DNA from: Glutamicibacter sp. JC586
GTDB lineage: Bacteria > Actinomycetota > Actinomycetes > Actinomycetales > Micrococcaceae
DNA: 64,000 bases
Reading direction: 5' to 3'
Assembly: GCF_009805585.1 (NCBI RefSeq)
Contig: NZ_VHIN01000002.1
Location: 62,001-126,000 of the forward strand
The position numbers were made by a program, and so were the translations under genes. Positions 45,228-53,586 of the stretch are shown here, one piece after another (the stretch's first letter is position 1; every line of letters begins with the position of its first letter). Below the pieces are notes generated by a model. That model saw only the letters and a list, made by a program, of their open reading frames with translations, made no database searches and was not told where the DNA came from.

Positions 45228-45307
45228 GGGACTTCGATAACGTACATGCATGCAACATGCATCCGGATGAAGCGTTTTACCCCTGACGGTATCCTGCCGT
45301 CAGTTCG

Positions 45308-46183
45308 CTAAAAGTCGCTGATGATTAACTTCTTCATGTTCAGCATGTGCTCATAGGCTCCGGGGCGCTGCATGAGCTCAGCCATGTTTGATGGAACGAT
45401 TTGCCAGCTGACCCCAAACTTGTCCGTCAGCCATCCACAAGCTTCAGCCTCAGGCACCGCCGACAGTGCATCCCAGACTCGATCGATTTCACCCTGGTCT
45501 TCACAAGGCCACTCCAACGAAACGCCTGGCGTGAATGAAAAGTCCTGAGCAACTCCCGAATCCATAGCGGCTACCCGATCTTCCGCCAGAGCGAATTGGG
45601 CGAACATCAACGATTCAGCTGTCGCAACTTCAGTGGCCTCACCATATGGGAATGCGCTCTCGAGTTCAGCACCGAGCACTTCCCCGTAGAACTTGATTGC
45701 CTGAGCAGCTTGATTCTGGGCGGTTCCACCAAACATAAGGCATGGCATCACACGGGTCGTTTCAGACACCGCTTCGCTGGATTCCATCAATTGCCATGAA
45801 ACTCCGTACTTGTCACTCACCCAGCCGTACCGCGAGCTAAACGGATACTCGTTCAATGGCATAAGAACCGATCCACCATCGCTCAGCGCTTCCCACGTGG
45901 CATTCAGGGAATCACGTTCATCCGCGTTGAAGCTCAAGATCATCGAGATTGACGCGTTTGGAGAGAACTCGTTACCCGCATTGATCAACGTTATCTTGGT
46001 CCCGTGCACCCATACGGAAACTGTGAGCGCCTGACCCGCGAAGGGTTGCTGAAAGTCCAACAGTCCTTCCGTCGGATAGCGTGATTCAACTTCGGTTCGT
46101 GCTTGAGGCTGGGCTTGGGCGTAAAACGCTCCTGCCTCCTCAGCGGTGCCTTGCATCCACAGGTTAACGGTGAGCTTTTGCAT
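45308..46183 (-). CDS. Tandem PhnB/3-demethylubiquinone-like (VOC) protein
   Basis: A 291-residue protein made of two homologous VOC modules. Each module starts with a beta strand and a helix rich in A/Q (MQKLTVNLWMQGTAEEAGAFYA; MPCLMFGGTAQNQAAQAIKFYG) and ends WLTDKFGVSWQIVP or WVSDKYGVSWQLME. Such proteins are annotated as PhnB or 3-demethylubiquinone methyltransferase-like, but no methyltransferase function is implied. GGGAGG is a good ribosome site upstream of the ATG. Function unknown. Confidence 0.8.
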   Translation of the reverse strand: MQKLTVNLWMQGTAEEAGAFYAQAQPQARTEVESRYPTEGLLDFQQPFAGQALTVSVWVHGTKITLINAGNEFSPNASISMILSFNADERDSLNATWEALSDGGSVLMPLNEYPFSSRYGWVSDKYGVSWQLMESSEAVSETTRVMPCLMFGGTAQNQAAQAIKFYGEVLGAELESAFPYGEATEVATAESLMFAQFALAEDRVAAMDSGVAQDFSFTPGVSLEWPCEDQGEIDRVWDALSAVPEAEACGWLTDKFGVSWQIVPSNMAELMQRPGAYEHMLNMKKLIISDF

Positions 46184-46251
46184 GAGAATCCTCCCACGAA
46201 GTTGAGTGACGGTTTCACGCTACGCCTCAACGCGCCCGTTGGGTAGATCAA

Positions 46252-46961
46252 TTAGCGACTTTTTACTTCAGCGTCACCGTTGCGTTGTTCGCCATTCGCC
46301 CTCCCGGTAGTGTCATCCATCGACTTGTAGACACCGATCACCTTGTCAGCGATAAAGTCCCAGGCTGGGCGAGGTAGTACTCCTCGTAATAGCTGACCGT
46401 GGTGACTGCCACCGTCGCATTGCCTTCTCGCTCCAGCCGTAGAGAACCACTCCACGACATTGCAGCAGCCTTGAAGACTGCATAGACGCGCATATTTGGA
46501 TTGGAGACAAGTGCCGCAGCCGAGGCCATTGTTAACACTCGTCCTTTACCCGCGCGTCCCAATTGGGGCAACAACGCGTGTGTCAGATACATCGGAGCTA
46601 AAGCATTAATCTGCATCGTTGAGGTGATTTGCGAAACCTCGTGCTCGCTAAACTGCTTGCCGGTGACGACCCCAGCATTATTAATCTCGATATCTACCCC
46701 GCCGCCAGCAAACGCTTCTTAGGCCGACCGACGAATTTGTTCTTGATCTGCCAGAACAACTACGTGGGCTTGGATTTTGCCTTAGATCAGTTTGAGTTGT
46801 TCTACGGCTTCTAAAAGCTTCTCTTCATCAATGACCCACAGGATGATCCGGGTAGCCCCTTCGAGGCAGGGAGGTCGCGCGAACAAGAAACCCAAACCCT
46901 GCGCAACACCGGTGACTAAAACGTGCAAACCAACCATTGAATCTAGTGGGGCATGGGCCAT
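46252..46961 (-). pseudogene. Decayed short-chain dehydrogenase/reductase (SDR)
   Basis: Reading from the ATG at 46961 (with AAAGGAAACGTC upstream) gives a clear SDR: cofactor-site LVTGVAQGLGFLFAR, DEEKLLEAVEQLKLI, then a TAA stop; a second stretch HVVVLADQEQIRRSA then another TAA; then INNAGVVTGKQF, LQxxN-type helix and YAVFK (the catalytic Tyr-x3-Lys) near 46480. A frameshift at about 46375 puts the tail WDFIADKVIGVYKSMDD in another frame. Two in-frame stops and one frameshift make it a pseudogene. The intact ribosome site suggests recent loss. Confidence 0.9.
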
Positions 46962-47093
46962 GACGTTTCCTTTCTGCTCGGTGGCGAATCTGCCCTACTT
47001 TATGATCTGACTAACAGCATCTGAACCCGAGTCGGCGAGTCCGCTACCGCCCGATACTCTTGAATGACGAACCCCTAAACCGAAAGGAAGCTC

Positions 47094-47600
47094 GTGCGCA
47101 TTGACCGCCTCGACGCAGACCTCATTGAACTGCTCACCGATTCACCAATGCTTCCGGTTATGGAATGCGCACGTAGGCTGGGCGTTGCGCGTGGCACCGT
47201 CAGCAGCCGTTTAACTAGGCTCCACGAGGCCGGGGTCATCCGGGGCATCATTCCGCGCATTGAACCTGCTGGATTCGGCTATTCACTGGTCGCTTTCTGC
47301 CAAGTCGAAATTATTCAACGCTACGGCCATGGCCCGGTCGCTTCCGCGCTGGCCGAGACCATACCTGAGATCGTAGACATGTATACGGTGACCGGGAATT
47401 CCGATCTCCAACTACGCGTGGTGGCGCGTACGGCAGATGACCTGCAGGAAATTTTCGACCGGATCAACCGTGTGCCCGGTGTCGCACGCACTTCGTCCTC
47501 TTTTGCGTTGCACGAGCACTTTCAGGGACGCACACTTCCACTAGTCTCCGCCTGCGCTAGTGATCAGAGCGAAACGGAAAAGACTAGGCAATTCGACTAG
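47094..47600 (+). CDS. Lrp/AsnC-family transcriptional regulator
   Basis: A 168-residue regulator. N-terminal helix-turn-helix (DRLDADLIELLTDSPMLPVM...VARGTVSSRLTRLHEAGVI) and a RAM ligand-binding domain (GNSDLQLRVVARTADDLQEI) are clear. GTG start at 47094 with GGAAG upstream. It likely senses an amino acid and controls the aminotransferase-permease pair that follows 200 bases downstream (inference). Confidence 0.86.
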   Translation: MRIDRLDADLIELLTDSPMLPVMECARRLGVARGTVSSRLTRLHEAGVIRGIIPRIEPAGFGYSLVAFCQVEIIQRYGHGPVASALAETIPEIVDMYTVTGNSDLQLRVVARTADDLQEIFDRINRVPGVARTSSSFALHEHFQGRTLPLVSACASDQSETEKTRQFD

Positions 47601-47810
47601 TAAAATGGCTTTGTGGGCAATGAACGCTATGCAGCCTGCATAGATCGCCAGATGTCGATTGCACGGTTGAACCCTTCAACCTACAGTCATTGCTTGTGAA
47701 TCGCGACACGCGAGAATATGAGCGAGACCACTGCGCGGGAGTCATTGCAGGGGTCTTGCTGTTTGAACGATTGCCACCCCATGCAGTTGTGGCAGTCAGA
47801 GAGGAAACTC

Positions 47811-48884
47811 ATGACCCTTCACCAGCGTCCCTCCTTGCGGGAAGTCCCGGCGTATAAACAAGGCAAGCCCGCTCCAGCTGGAGCCTCAAAACTCTCCTCT
47901 AATGAATCTCCACATGAGCCCCTGCCCTCGGTTCTGGCAAGTATTCAAGAGGGCCTGTCAACCATTCATCGTTACCCAAGCATTGCTGCACCTGCACTGA
48001 CTTCGGCGCTCAGCGAGCAGTTTGATATCCCCTCTGAGCAGATCACTCTTGGCGCTGGTTCCGTTGAAGTAGCCTCACAGATCATCCATGCGGTTGCTGC
48101 TGAAGGCGACGAAGTCATGTACGCATGGCGCTCGTTTGAGGCTTACCCGTCACTGGTACGCATCGCCGGCGCTACCCCGGTGGAAGTCCCGCTCGATGCT
48201 CAGTCCAGGCATGACCTGCCAGCAATGCTCGACGCGATTACCGATAAGACTCGATTGATCTTCATCTGCAACCCGAACAACCCAACGGGTACCGTCGTTC
48301 AGGCCGAAGAGTTAGATTCCTTTATCAACTCGGTGCCACGCAACATATTGGTAGTTGTTGACGAGGCTTACGTACATTTTGACCGTTCGGCTGTTCGAGC
48401 TGACGGGTTGGCGCTGTTCCGCAAGTACCCTCATGTGGCCGTCCTGCACACCTTTTCCAAGGCTTATGGGCTAGCTGGCCTGCGCATCGGTTATGCGATC
48501 AGCCCAACTGAAGTGGCCGCGAATCTTCGCAAGGTAGCAGTGCCTTTCGGCGTTTCTGATCTCGCTCAGCGTGCCGCCGTAGCCTCGTTAGCTGCGATCG
48601 ATGAGCTATCGGTGCGCATTGAGGAAGTTGTTACCCAACGCGAGCGCATGTATGAGGGTTTGGCGCAGGCTGGATATCCGGTGGTCAGGTCTCAAGCGAA
48701 CTTTGTCTGGATTGACGCTGGCGAGAAAACGCTGGAGTTAGAAGCACAGCTCGCCGACGGCGGGGTGATAGTTCGCGCCTTCGCAGGAGAGGGACTTCGC
48801 ATTTCTTCGGGTACCAAAGAAGAAGTCAACCGTGTACTGGCTGCTCTGCCAGCGCTGAACACCGCAGAGGTGGCGACCGCATGA
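47811..48884 (+). CDS. Histidinol-phosphate/aromatic aminotransferase-like enzyme
   Basis: A 357-residue fold-type I PLP aminotransferase of the HisC group. ELSSNESPHEPL-like N terminus (LSSNESPHEPLP), CNPNNPTGT, DEAYVHF and the PLP-lysine region HTFSKAYGLAGLRIGY are all present. In actinobacteria this group includes Pat, an aromatic amino-acid aminotransferase, alongside true HisC. It is next to a permease and an Lrp regulator rather than his genes, so amino-acid use is more likely than histidine synthesis. GAGAGGAA precedes the ATG at 47811. Confidence 0.82.
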   Translation: MTLHQRPSLREVPAYKQGKPAPAGASKLSSNESPHEPLPSVLASIQEGLSTIHRYPSIAAPALTSALSEQFDIPSEQITLGAGSVEVASQIIHAVAAEGDEVMYAWRSFEAYPSLVRIAGATPVEVPLDAQSRHDLPAMLDAITDKTRLIFICNPNNPTGTVVQAEELDSFINSVPRNILVVVDEAYVHFDRSAVRADGLALFRKYPHVAVLHTFSKAYGLAGLRIGYAISPTEVAANLRKVAVPFGVSDLAQRAAVASLAAIDELSVRIEEVVTQRERMYEGLAQAGYPVVRSQANFVWIDAGEKTLELEAQLADGGVIVRAFAGEGLRISSGTKEEVNRVLAALPALNTAEVATA

Positions 48885-50266
48885 CAAGCACCAAAGAATC
48901 GTCTCCTGAGCTTCACACCTCACTGACTCAACGCCAGATTTCAATGATGGGTCTGGGCGGTGCTATCGGTGCTGGGCTTTTTGTCGGTTCCGGGCAGGCC
49001 ATCTCCATTGCTGGCCCTGCCGTCCTTGTTTCTTATCTGATCGCCGGCGCGGTCATCATCGTCATCATGGCCATGCTGGCCGAAATGGTTGCGGCTAATC
49101 CGTCGTCTGGAGCTTTTAGTACCTTCGCACACAAGGCGATGGGACGAAGCGCGGGCAGCACCTTGGGCTGGTTGTACTGGATTCAGTTAGTGGTAGTTAT
49201 CGCCGCAGAGGCCACTGGCGCAGCCGCCATTACTGCCGGCTGGTTCCCTGGGTTCCCACAATGGGCTTGGGTACTAAGTTTTGTCGTCATACTCACCGCC
49301 GGCAACCTCTTAGGTGTTCGTAATTATGGACGCTTCGAATACTGGTTTGCCGTGATTAAGGTAGCCGCGATTATTACGTTCTTGGTCTTCGGCGTCTTGG
49401 TCCTGGCACGGGTAATCCCGACTGATTCACCTGTTGGTTTTGGCAATCTAGCCGCTCACGGCGGATTTGCTCCCGGCGGCATGTCAGGTATCGCAGCAGC
49501 CCTTCTGATTGTGATTTTCTCCTTCGGCGGCACCGAAGTTGTCTCCATTGCCGCTGCCGAGTCGGCTGACCCTGCAGGTAATATCAAACGCACCGTGAAG
49601 TCCGTGATGCTACGAATCCTGTTCTTCTATCTGGGTTCCATTCTGGTCATCGTTGCGGTCCTGCCATGGAATGATCCGGCGATTGCCGAGGGCCCATTCG
49701 CCGCTGCACTTGGTGTCATGAACATACCTGGTGTTGGACTGCTAATGAATGCCGTGGTCGTTGTTGCTTTGCTTTCAGCCATGAACGCCAACATCTATGG
49801 GGCTTCTCGCATGCTTTACTCGTTGGGCAAACGCCATCTGGCCCCACGCCCGGTGACTCACGTGACCGGTAAGGGTGTTCCGTCACGGGCTGTCCTGAGT
49901 TCGGTGGCGTTCTCCTTCCTGGCCGTAGGTTTGAACTGGATCTGGCCAGAGACGGTCATGCCTGTTCTGCTCAACGTCGTAGGCTCAACGATCATCGTCA
50001 TTTGGACGTTCATCGCTGTGACCCAATTGATTTTGCGTCGGCGTGCCGATAAGGAGGGACAGTACCTGCCACTACGTTTGTGGGGCTTCCCAATTTTGAG
50101 TATCGGCACTCTGGTTGTGCTCGCAGTCATTGTCATCATCGCGATGACCGATACCGCGGCCCGGACGCAACTGCTCTTGACCGCAGGCCTGACGGCAGCG
50201 ATCTGGGTTGTGTCTAAGCTAGTTTTGAAAGACACTCCTGATCAGAGCATTGTCAGCAATAGATAA
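48881..50266 (+). CDS. Amino-acid permease (APC family, AAT type)
   Basis: A 461-residue inner-membrane transporter with 12 hydrophobic segments. The first helices carry MMGLGGAIGAGLFVGSGQAI, the AAT family motif. Start overlaps the aminotransferase stop in ATGA, so the two are cotranscribed and coupled. The similar GabP/AroP/CycA group uses proton-driven uptake. Its substrate is probably that of the aminotransferase, perhaps aromatic amino acids or histidine (inference). Confidence 0.86.
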   Translation: MTSTKESSPELHTSLTQRQISMMGLGGAIGAGLFVGSGQAISIAGPAVLVSYLIAGAVIIVIMAMLAEMVAANPSSGAFSTFAHKAMGRSAGSTLGWLYWIQLVVVIAAEATGAAAITAGWFPGFPQWAWVLSFVVILTAGNLLGVRNYGRFEYWFAVIKVAAIITFLVFGVLVLARVIPTDSPVGFGNLAAHGGFAPGGMSGIAAALLIVIFSFGGTEVVSIAAAESADPAGNIKRTVKSVMLRILFFYLGSILVIVAVLPWNDPAIAEGPFAAALGVMNIPGVGLLMNAVVVVALLSAMNANIYGASRMLYSLGKRHLAPRPVTHVTGKGVPSRAVLSSVAFSFLAVGLNWIWPETVMPVLLNVVGSTIIVIWTFIAVTQLILRRRADKEGQYLPLRLWGFPILSIGTLVVLAVIVIIAMTDTAARTQLLLTAGLTAAIWVVSKLVLKDTPDQSIVSNR

Positions 50267-50288
50267 CAGACTGCGCTGTTCTCCTCAC

Positions 50289-50322
50289 CCTAGGCTCGAT
50301 TCAGCAATGGATCGGGCCTAGG
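50289..50322. terminator. Intrinsic terminator after the permease
   Basis: CCTAGGCTCGAT (50289-50300) pairs with ATCGGGCCTAGG (50311-50322) with one wobble, followed by CTTTTCTTTT. It overlaps the last bases of the convergent AlkD-like gene. Confidence 0.85.
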
Positions 50323-51010
50323 CTTTTCTTTTCACCATTTCGTTAATCCAGATCGGTGCAAACGGCGAGGTGCAGCCCGGCGAGGTTGGGTAGTCAGCCA
50401 GTACTTGAAGGCGTTCGCCAATGGATATGGCACGCTCACGCAAGCTGGCATGTTCGATGCCAATGGTGGCGAGCGTGTTGTTCATTGCCCATTGCAGTCG
50501 CTCAGGTGCCGTGGCCATGCGCAGCTCGATAGTATCTAGCAACTGTGTGAGGTTGAGCTTCTGGGGATCTTTAGTCACCTGATGTGCGGTCAACTCCCAG
50601 CCAGCTGCGGCAAGAATGGGGTCTGGATCCGTGATGAGCAATACGCGCAGTTCCTCTAGGAGTTTAGTCTTTTTGACAATGTAGCTCAGGAACCAAGCCT
50701 GCACCTTTGGAGTGCTCGCCTCGCGGCTCCATTCAACCAGCTGATCTAAAGTGAAACTACGTGGCTTGGCAATCAGAATGGCTACAAGTGCGCTAGCCGT
50801 GTCGCCACTCTTCCAGAGTTGCTCAGCCAGTTCCTGATTGGTCTTGAGCGTTTTCGCCAAACCCCTGAGCTTGCTGAGGTTCACCCCGAAGTCATCACCA
50901 TGTCGTTCGTTGATGGCTCGCGCTTTAGGGTCCTCAAGCTCGGCCAGAGCTTGGCTGACCTCCTTTACAGAACTGTCTGGACCGATTTGAGTAGTCAAAT
51001 TCTTCTCCAT
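50318..51010 (-). CDS. DNA alkylation repair protein (AlkD family)
   Basis: A 230-residue all-helical HEAT-repeat protein of the AlkD/COG4912 family of DNA glycosylases for N3/N7-alkylpurines. It starts with VKEVSQALAELEDPKARAINERHG, then GVNLSKLRGLAKTLKTNQEL, typical of the N-terminal HEAT helices. Activity is not certain because I cannot see the catalytic Asp/Trp set with confidence. It is followed in the operon direction by nothing; the GyrI-like gene is 12 bases upstream. Confidence 0.8.
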   Translation of the reverse strand: MEKNLTTQIGPDSSVKEVSQALAELEDPKARAINERHGDDFGVNLSKLRGLAKTLKTNQELAEQLWKSGDTASALVAILIAKPRSFTLDQLVEWSREASTPKVQAWFLSYIVKKTKLLEELRVLLITDPDPILAAAGWELTAHQVTKDPQKLNLTQLLDTIELRMATAPERLQWAMNNTLATIGIEHASLRERAISIGERLQVLADYPTSPGCTSPFAPIWINEMVKRKA

Positions 51011-51022
51011 ATCGATTGTTTA

Positions 51023-51640
51023 CTACAGCGATTGAACTGGTTGTCGAAGGATTGTGCGTAGTTTCTCTGGGGCGACTCTACGTGGATCCCCCAAATAGAT
51101 TTCATGATGCTTACCCGTCAGTCGCAGCCCATGTTTCGGAATGAACTGTTCATGCATGAGCTGAAGAACCGGTCCTTCATCATCGTAGGATCCAACGTGC
51201 AATGTTTGCACGCATTGGTGCTCCACTAGTGTTTCTATGCGCAGTTGCTCAAGACTCGGCAACGTCTTGCCCGCTTGTGTAGCTTCTACGGCGCGCTGGA
51301 CGTCGCCGTCATCCAGCCATGGCGGAAGCATCAACATCATCGTCCAGCACCACAGGATCTTTTCGCGTTGGGTTGTGAAGCTGGCGAAGTCATCGGCCCA
51401 CCATAGCCCCTCCAGCGGGGGCACAACGTAGTCTCGGCCATCTTTCTTGCTGGCAAACTTCAACTTGTAGGCGACTGGATAGAGCGTCTCTAACGCGTGT
51501 TGATAGGCAGGTGAAGTATTCGGATCACCGGTGCCGTCGATCATAAGGTATCGCATCGATTCAAGCGTCAGTAGCTCAAATTGCGACACTTTAGCCTGAT
51601 AGCTTGCATAGGTTTTCTTAAAATCGATCTTTTCTGTCAC
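51023..51640 (-). CDS. GyrI-like small-molecule-binding domain protein
   Basis: A 205-residue protein of the SHS2/GyrI-like family (COG4832). LTLESMRYLMIDGTGDPN and VVPPLEGLWWADD in the N-terminal half and LHVGSYDDEGPVLQLMHEQ and GKHHEIYLGDPRR at the end are its typical marks. The GTG at 51640 is preferred: GGGGGAG lies seven bases upstream, but only one base from the earlier GTG. It likely binds a small, possibly alkylating or cationic, molecule; coexpression with AlkD suggests a damage-response role (inference). Confidence 0.78.
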   Translation of the reverse strand: MTEKIDFKKTYASYQAKVSQFELLTLESMRYLMIDGTGDPNTSPAYQHALETLYPVAYKLKFASKKDGRDYVVPPLEGLWWADDFASFTTQREKILWCWTMMLMLPPWLDDGDVQRAVEATQAGKTLPSLEQLRIETLVEHQCVQTLHVGSYDDEGPVLQLMHEQFIPKHGLRLTGKHHEIYLGDPRRVAPEKLRTILRQPVQSL

Positions 51641-51667
51641 TGGCACACTCCCCCAACCTAGATATTG

Positions 51668-52759
51668 CTAGAACCACTTTCGCCATTTAAAAACACCGTA
51701 GAGCGCGGCCGCAAAAAGGACCATGAACAGCACTGCCGCCGGATATCCAAACGCCCAATGAAGCTCGGGCATATTATCGAAGTTCATCCCATAAATCGCG
51801 GCGATCAATGTGGGAGCGAAGAGAATCGCAGCCCACCCCGAGATCTTCTTCATGTCCTCGTTCTGCCGCTGCGCCACCAAAGTGGCATTAACATTGAGAA
51901 TCTGCGAAAGGGCATCACGGTACTCGAGCGCTTGCGTGTTAGCGCGCGTCAGGTGGTCGGTCACATCCTGTAAGTAGGTTTCCAACTCATCTGGCACCGG
52001 ATATTTCTTAACGCCCGCGCCGAGTGAGCGAACAACTTCAAGAAGTGACGCTGTCGCGTGCTGAACATCGATCACTTCTTGACTGAGTCGGTAGATGCGC
52101 TCTGTTACTGCAGCGTCTCCGCTGAATACTTGACGTTCAATTTGTTCCTTGTCGATGCCTAATCCGTGAAGTACCGGGACATAACCGTCAACAATCTCAT
52201 CGAGGATTCGGTAGAGCACCGCTTCGACGCCAAGCCGAAGAAGCTGTGGGTCTTTGAGCAACATTTGGTGTTGTTTCAGGCTACCGTCGCTAATCGATTC
52301 AGCAAATCGTTGACCGTCAGTCCCATCAATCCACCGATGATCCTGGCAAAGTACTGCGATGGAACCGGGCCGGACCAGGATATGGAATTCAGAGAGCTCA
52401 ACTTCTTCAACAGCATCTAAGTACAGTGCTGATCGGACTACGACCAACAGCACATCACGATACCGTTCAAGCTTTGGGCGTTGCCGAGCGTGCAGGAGAT
52501 CTTCGACTAGTACGGGGTGTAAATCCCAGGCTTCGGTCAGCTCGTTGATGTCGGCTTCATTTGGCGTTGGATAAAGCGAAAGCGCGATTCGGTTCTCTCC
52601 CGTATTGCCAAATTCGAGCGCTTGAATCGCGGTGGTGCTCGACGGCGCCCACTCAACTTCACCATCATCAATAAACCGTACACGCTTAGAACTATGTACC
52701 GGATGCTGGTTTTGGGTTGTGTAACGCAGTCTGCTACCCCGACGCTGAATTCGTGACAT
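51668..52759 (-). CDS. corA: CorA-family magnesium/cobalt transporter
   Basis: A 363-residue channel. The large cytoplasmic domain is followed by two C-terminal helices; the pore motif YGMNFDNMPELHW has GMN at 324-326. It imports Mg2+ and, less selectively, Co2+ or Ni2+. The ATG at 52759 starts the gene. No regulatory Mg riboswitch was seen upstream (52760-53001). Confidence 0.93.
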   Translation of the reverse strand: MSRIQRRGSRLRYTTQNQHPVHSSKRVRFIDDGEVEWAPSSTTAIQALEFGNTGENRIALSLYPTPNEADINELTEAWDLHPVLVEDLLHARQRPKLERYRDVLLVVVRSALYLDAVEEVELSEFHILVRPGSIAVLCQDHRWIDGTDGQRFAESISDGSLKQHQMLLKDPQLLRLGVEAVLYRILDEIVDGYVPVLHGLGIDKEQIERQVFSGDAAVTERIYRLSQEVIDVQHATASLLEVVRSLGAGVKKYPVPDELETYLQDVTDHLTRANTQALEYRDALSQILNVNATLVAQRQNEDMKKISGWAAILFAPTLIAAIYGMNFDNMPELHWAFGYPAAVLFMVLFAAALYGVFKWRKWF

Positions 52760-52960
52760 GCCGCTCCTGATTGAATAACTTTGTTCTAGTATCGCAAGGC
52801 GAGCCCGAAATTCCGCGTACCAATGAGCATTAGGCCGTGAAGATTCTCAACAGTACATCGCGTCCTTCGGTCCTGAGCATCAGCGAGGCCCCAAGTTCAA
52901 AAGGCGATTTAGACTCAAAGACGAAATCTATAACAAAAATGGGAACAAATGTGAACGAAA

Positions 52961-52998
52961 AAATCCTGGAATTCTTTCTACAAAGAATTCCAGGATTT
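52961..52998 (-). terminator. Intrinsic terminator of tRNA-Ala
   Basis: A 17-bp perfect stem AAATCCTGGAATTCTTT (52961-52977) and its complement (52982-52998) with a CTAC loop, four bases past the tRNA 3' end, followed on the minus strand by a T-run. Confidence 0.9.
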
Positions 52999-53001
52999 AA
53001 T

Positions 53002-53077
53002 TGGTGGAGGTAAGGGGATTCGAACCCCTGACCTTCTGCATGCCATGCAGACGCGCTACCAACTGCGCCATACCCCC
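53002..53077 (-). tRNA. tRNA-Ala (anticodon GGC)
   Basis: A 76-nt tRNA with encoded CCA. The seven-base-pair acceptor has the G3-U70 alanine identity pair (GGGGGTA / TACCTCC). The anticodon arm is TCTGC-ATGGCAT-GCAGA with anticodon GGC, reading GCC/GCU. The T arm GGGGTTCGAATCCCC is perfect. It is alone and has its own strong terminator. Confidence 0.97.
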
Positions 53078-53148
53078 AAAGGATTGCTACCCTGATTAGG
53101 CAACTCCATAATCATAGATGAATACCTAATCAGGATGCAAACTCCAGA

Positions 53149-53529
53149 TTACTGATCGTTCTGAGAGGATTCCTCCGGCAGCTCAATCACAGGGCAGTCC
53201 GCCCAGAGGCGCTCCAGCGCGTAGAAAATGCGATCTTCTTGGTGCTGAACGTGAACTACGACATCTCCGTAATCCAAGAGCACCCAGCGTCCTGCTCCAA
53301 AGCCTTCACGGCGCACTGGGCGCATGCTGTACTCGGCGAGTATCTGGGCCTGGATTTCGTCAACGATTGCGTTCACCTGCGGTTCTGATCCACCAGAGAC
53401 AATCAAGAAGGCGTCGGTAACGCCCAAGCGGTCGGCAACGTCAAGCGCGACCATGTTTTCTGCCAACTTTTCAGACGCTGCGTGCGCAGCGATCTTCACG
53501 AGGGCAATTGAATCTGCATGTGCTCCCAT
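53149..53529 (-). CDS. rsfS: Ribosomal silencing factor RsfS
   Basis: A 126-residue RsfS/Iojap protein that binds ribosomal protein L14 and stops subunit joining under starvation. It has the motifs VALDVADRLGVTDAFLIVSG, WVLLDYGDVVVHVQHQEDR and FYALERLWADCP. An ATG start. It follows, in transcription order, nadD and the anchored protein, the usual actinobacterial order. Confidence 0.94.
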   Translation of the reverse strand: MGAHADSIALVKIAAHAASEKLAENMVALDVADRLGVTDAFLIVSGGSEPQVNAIVDEIQAQILAEYSMRPVRREGFGAGRWVLLDYGDVVVHVQHQEDRIFYALERLWADCPVIELPEESSQNDQ

Positions 53530-53586
53530 TGAGTGGGGTGTCTCCTTGTTAGAGGTGTAGATCGAGAATCTTATTGTGCTATGAAA

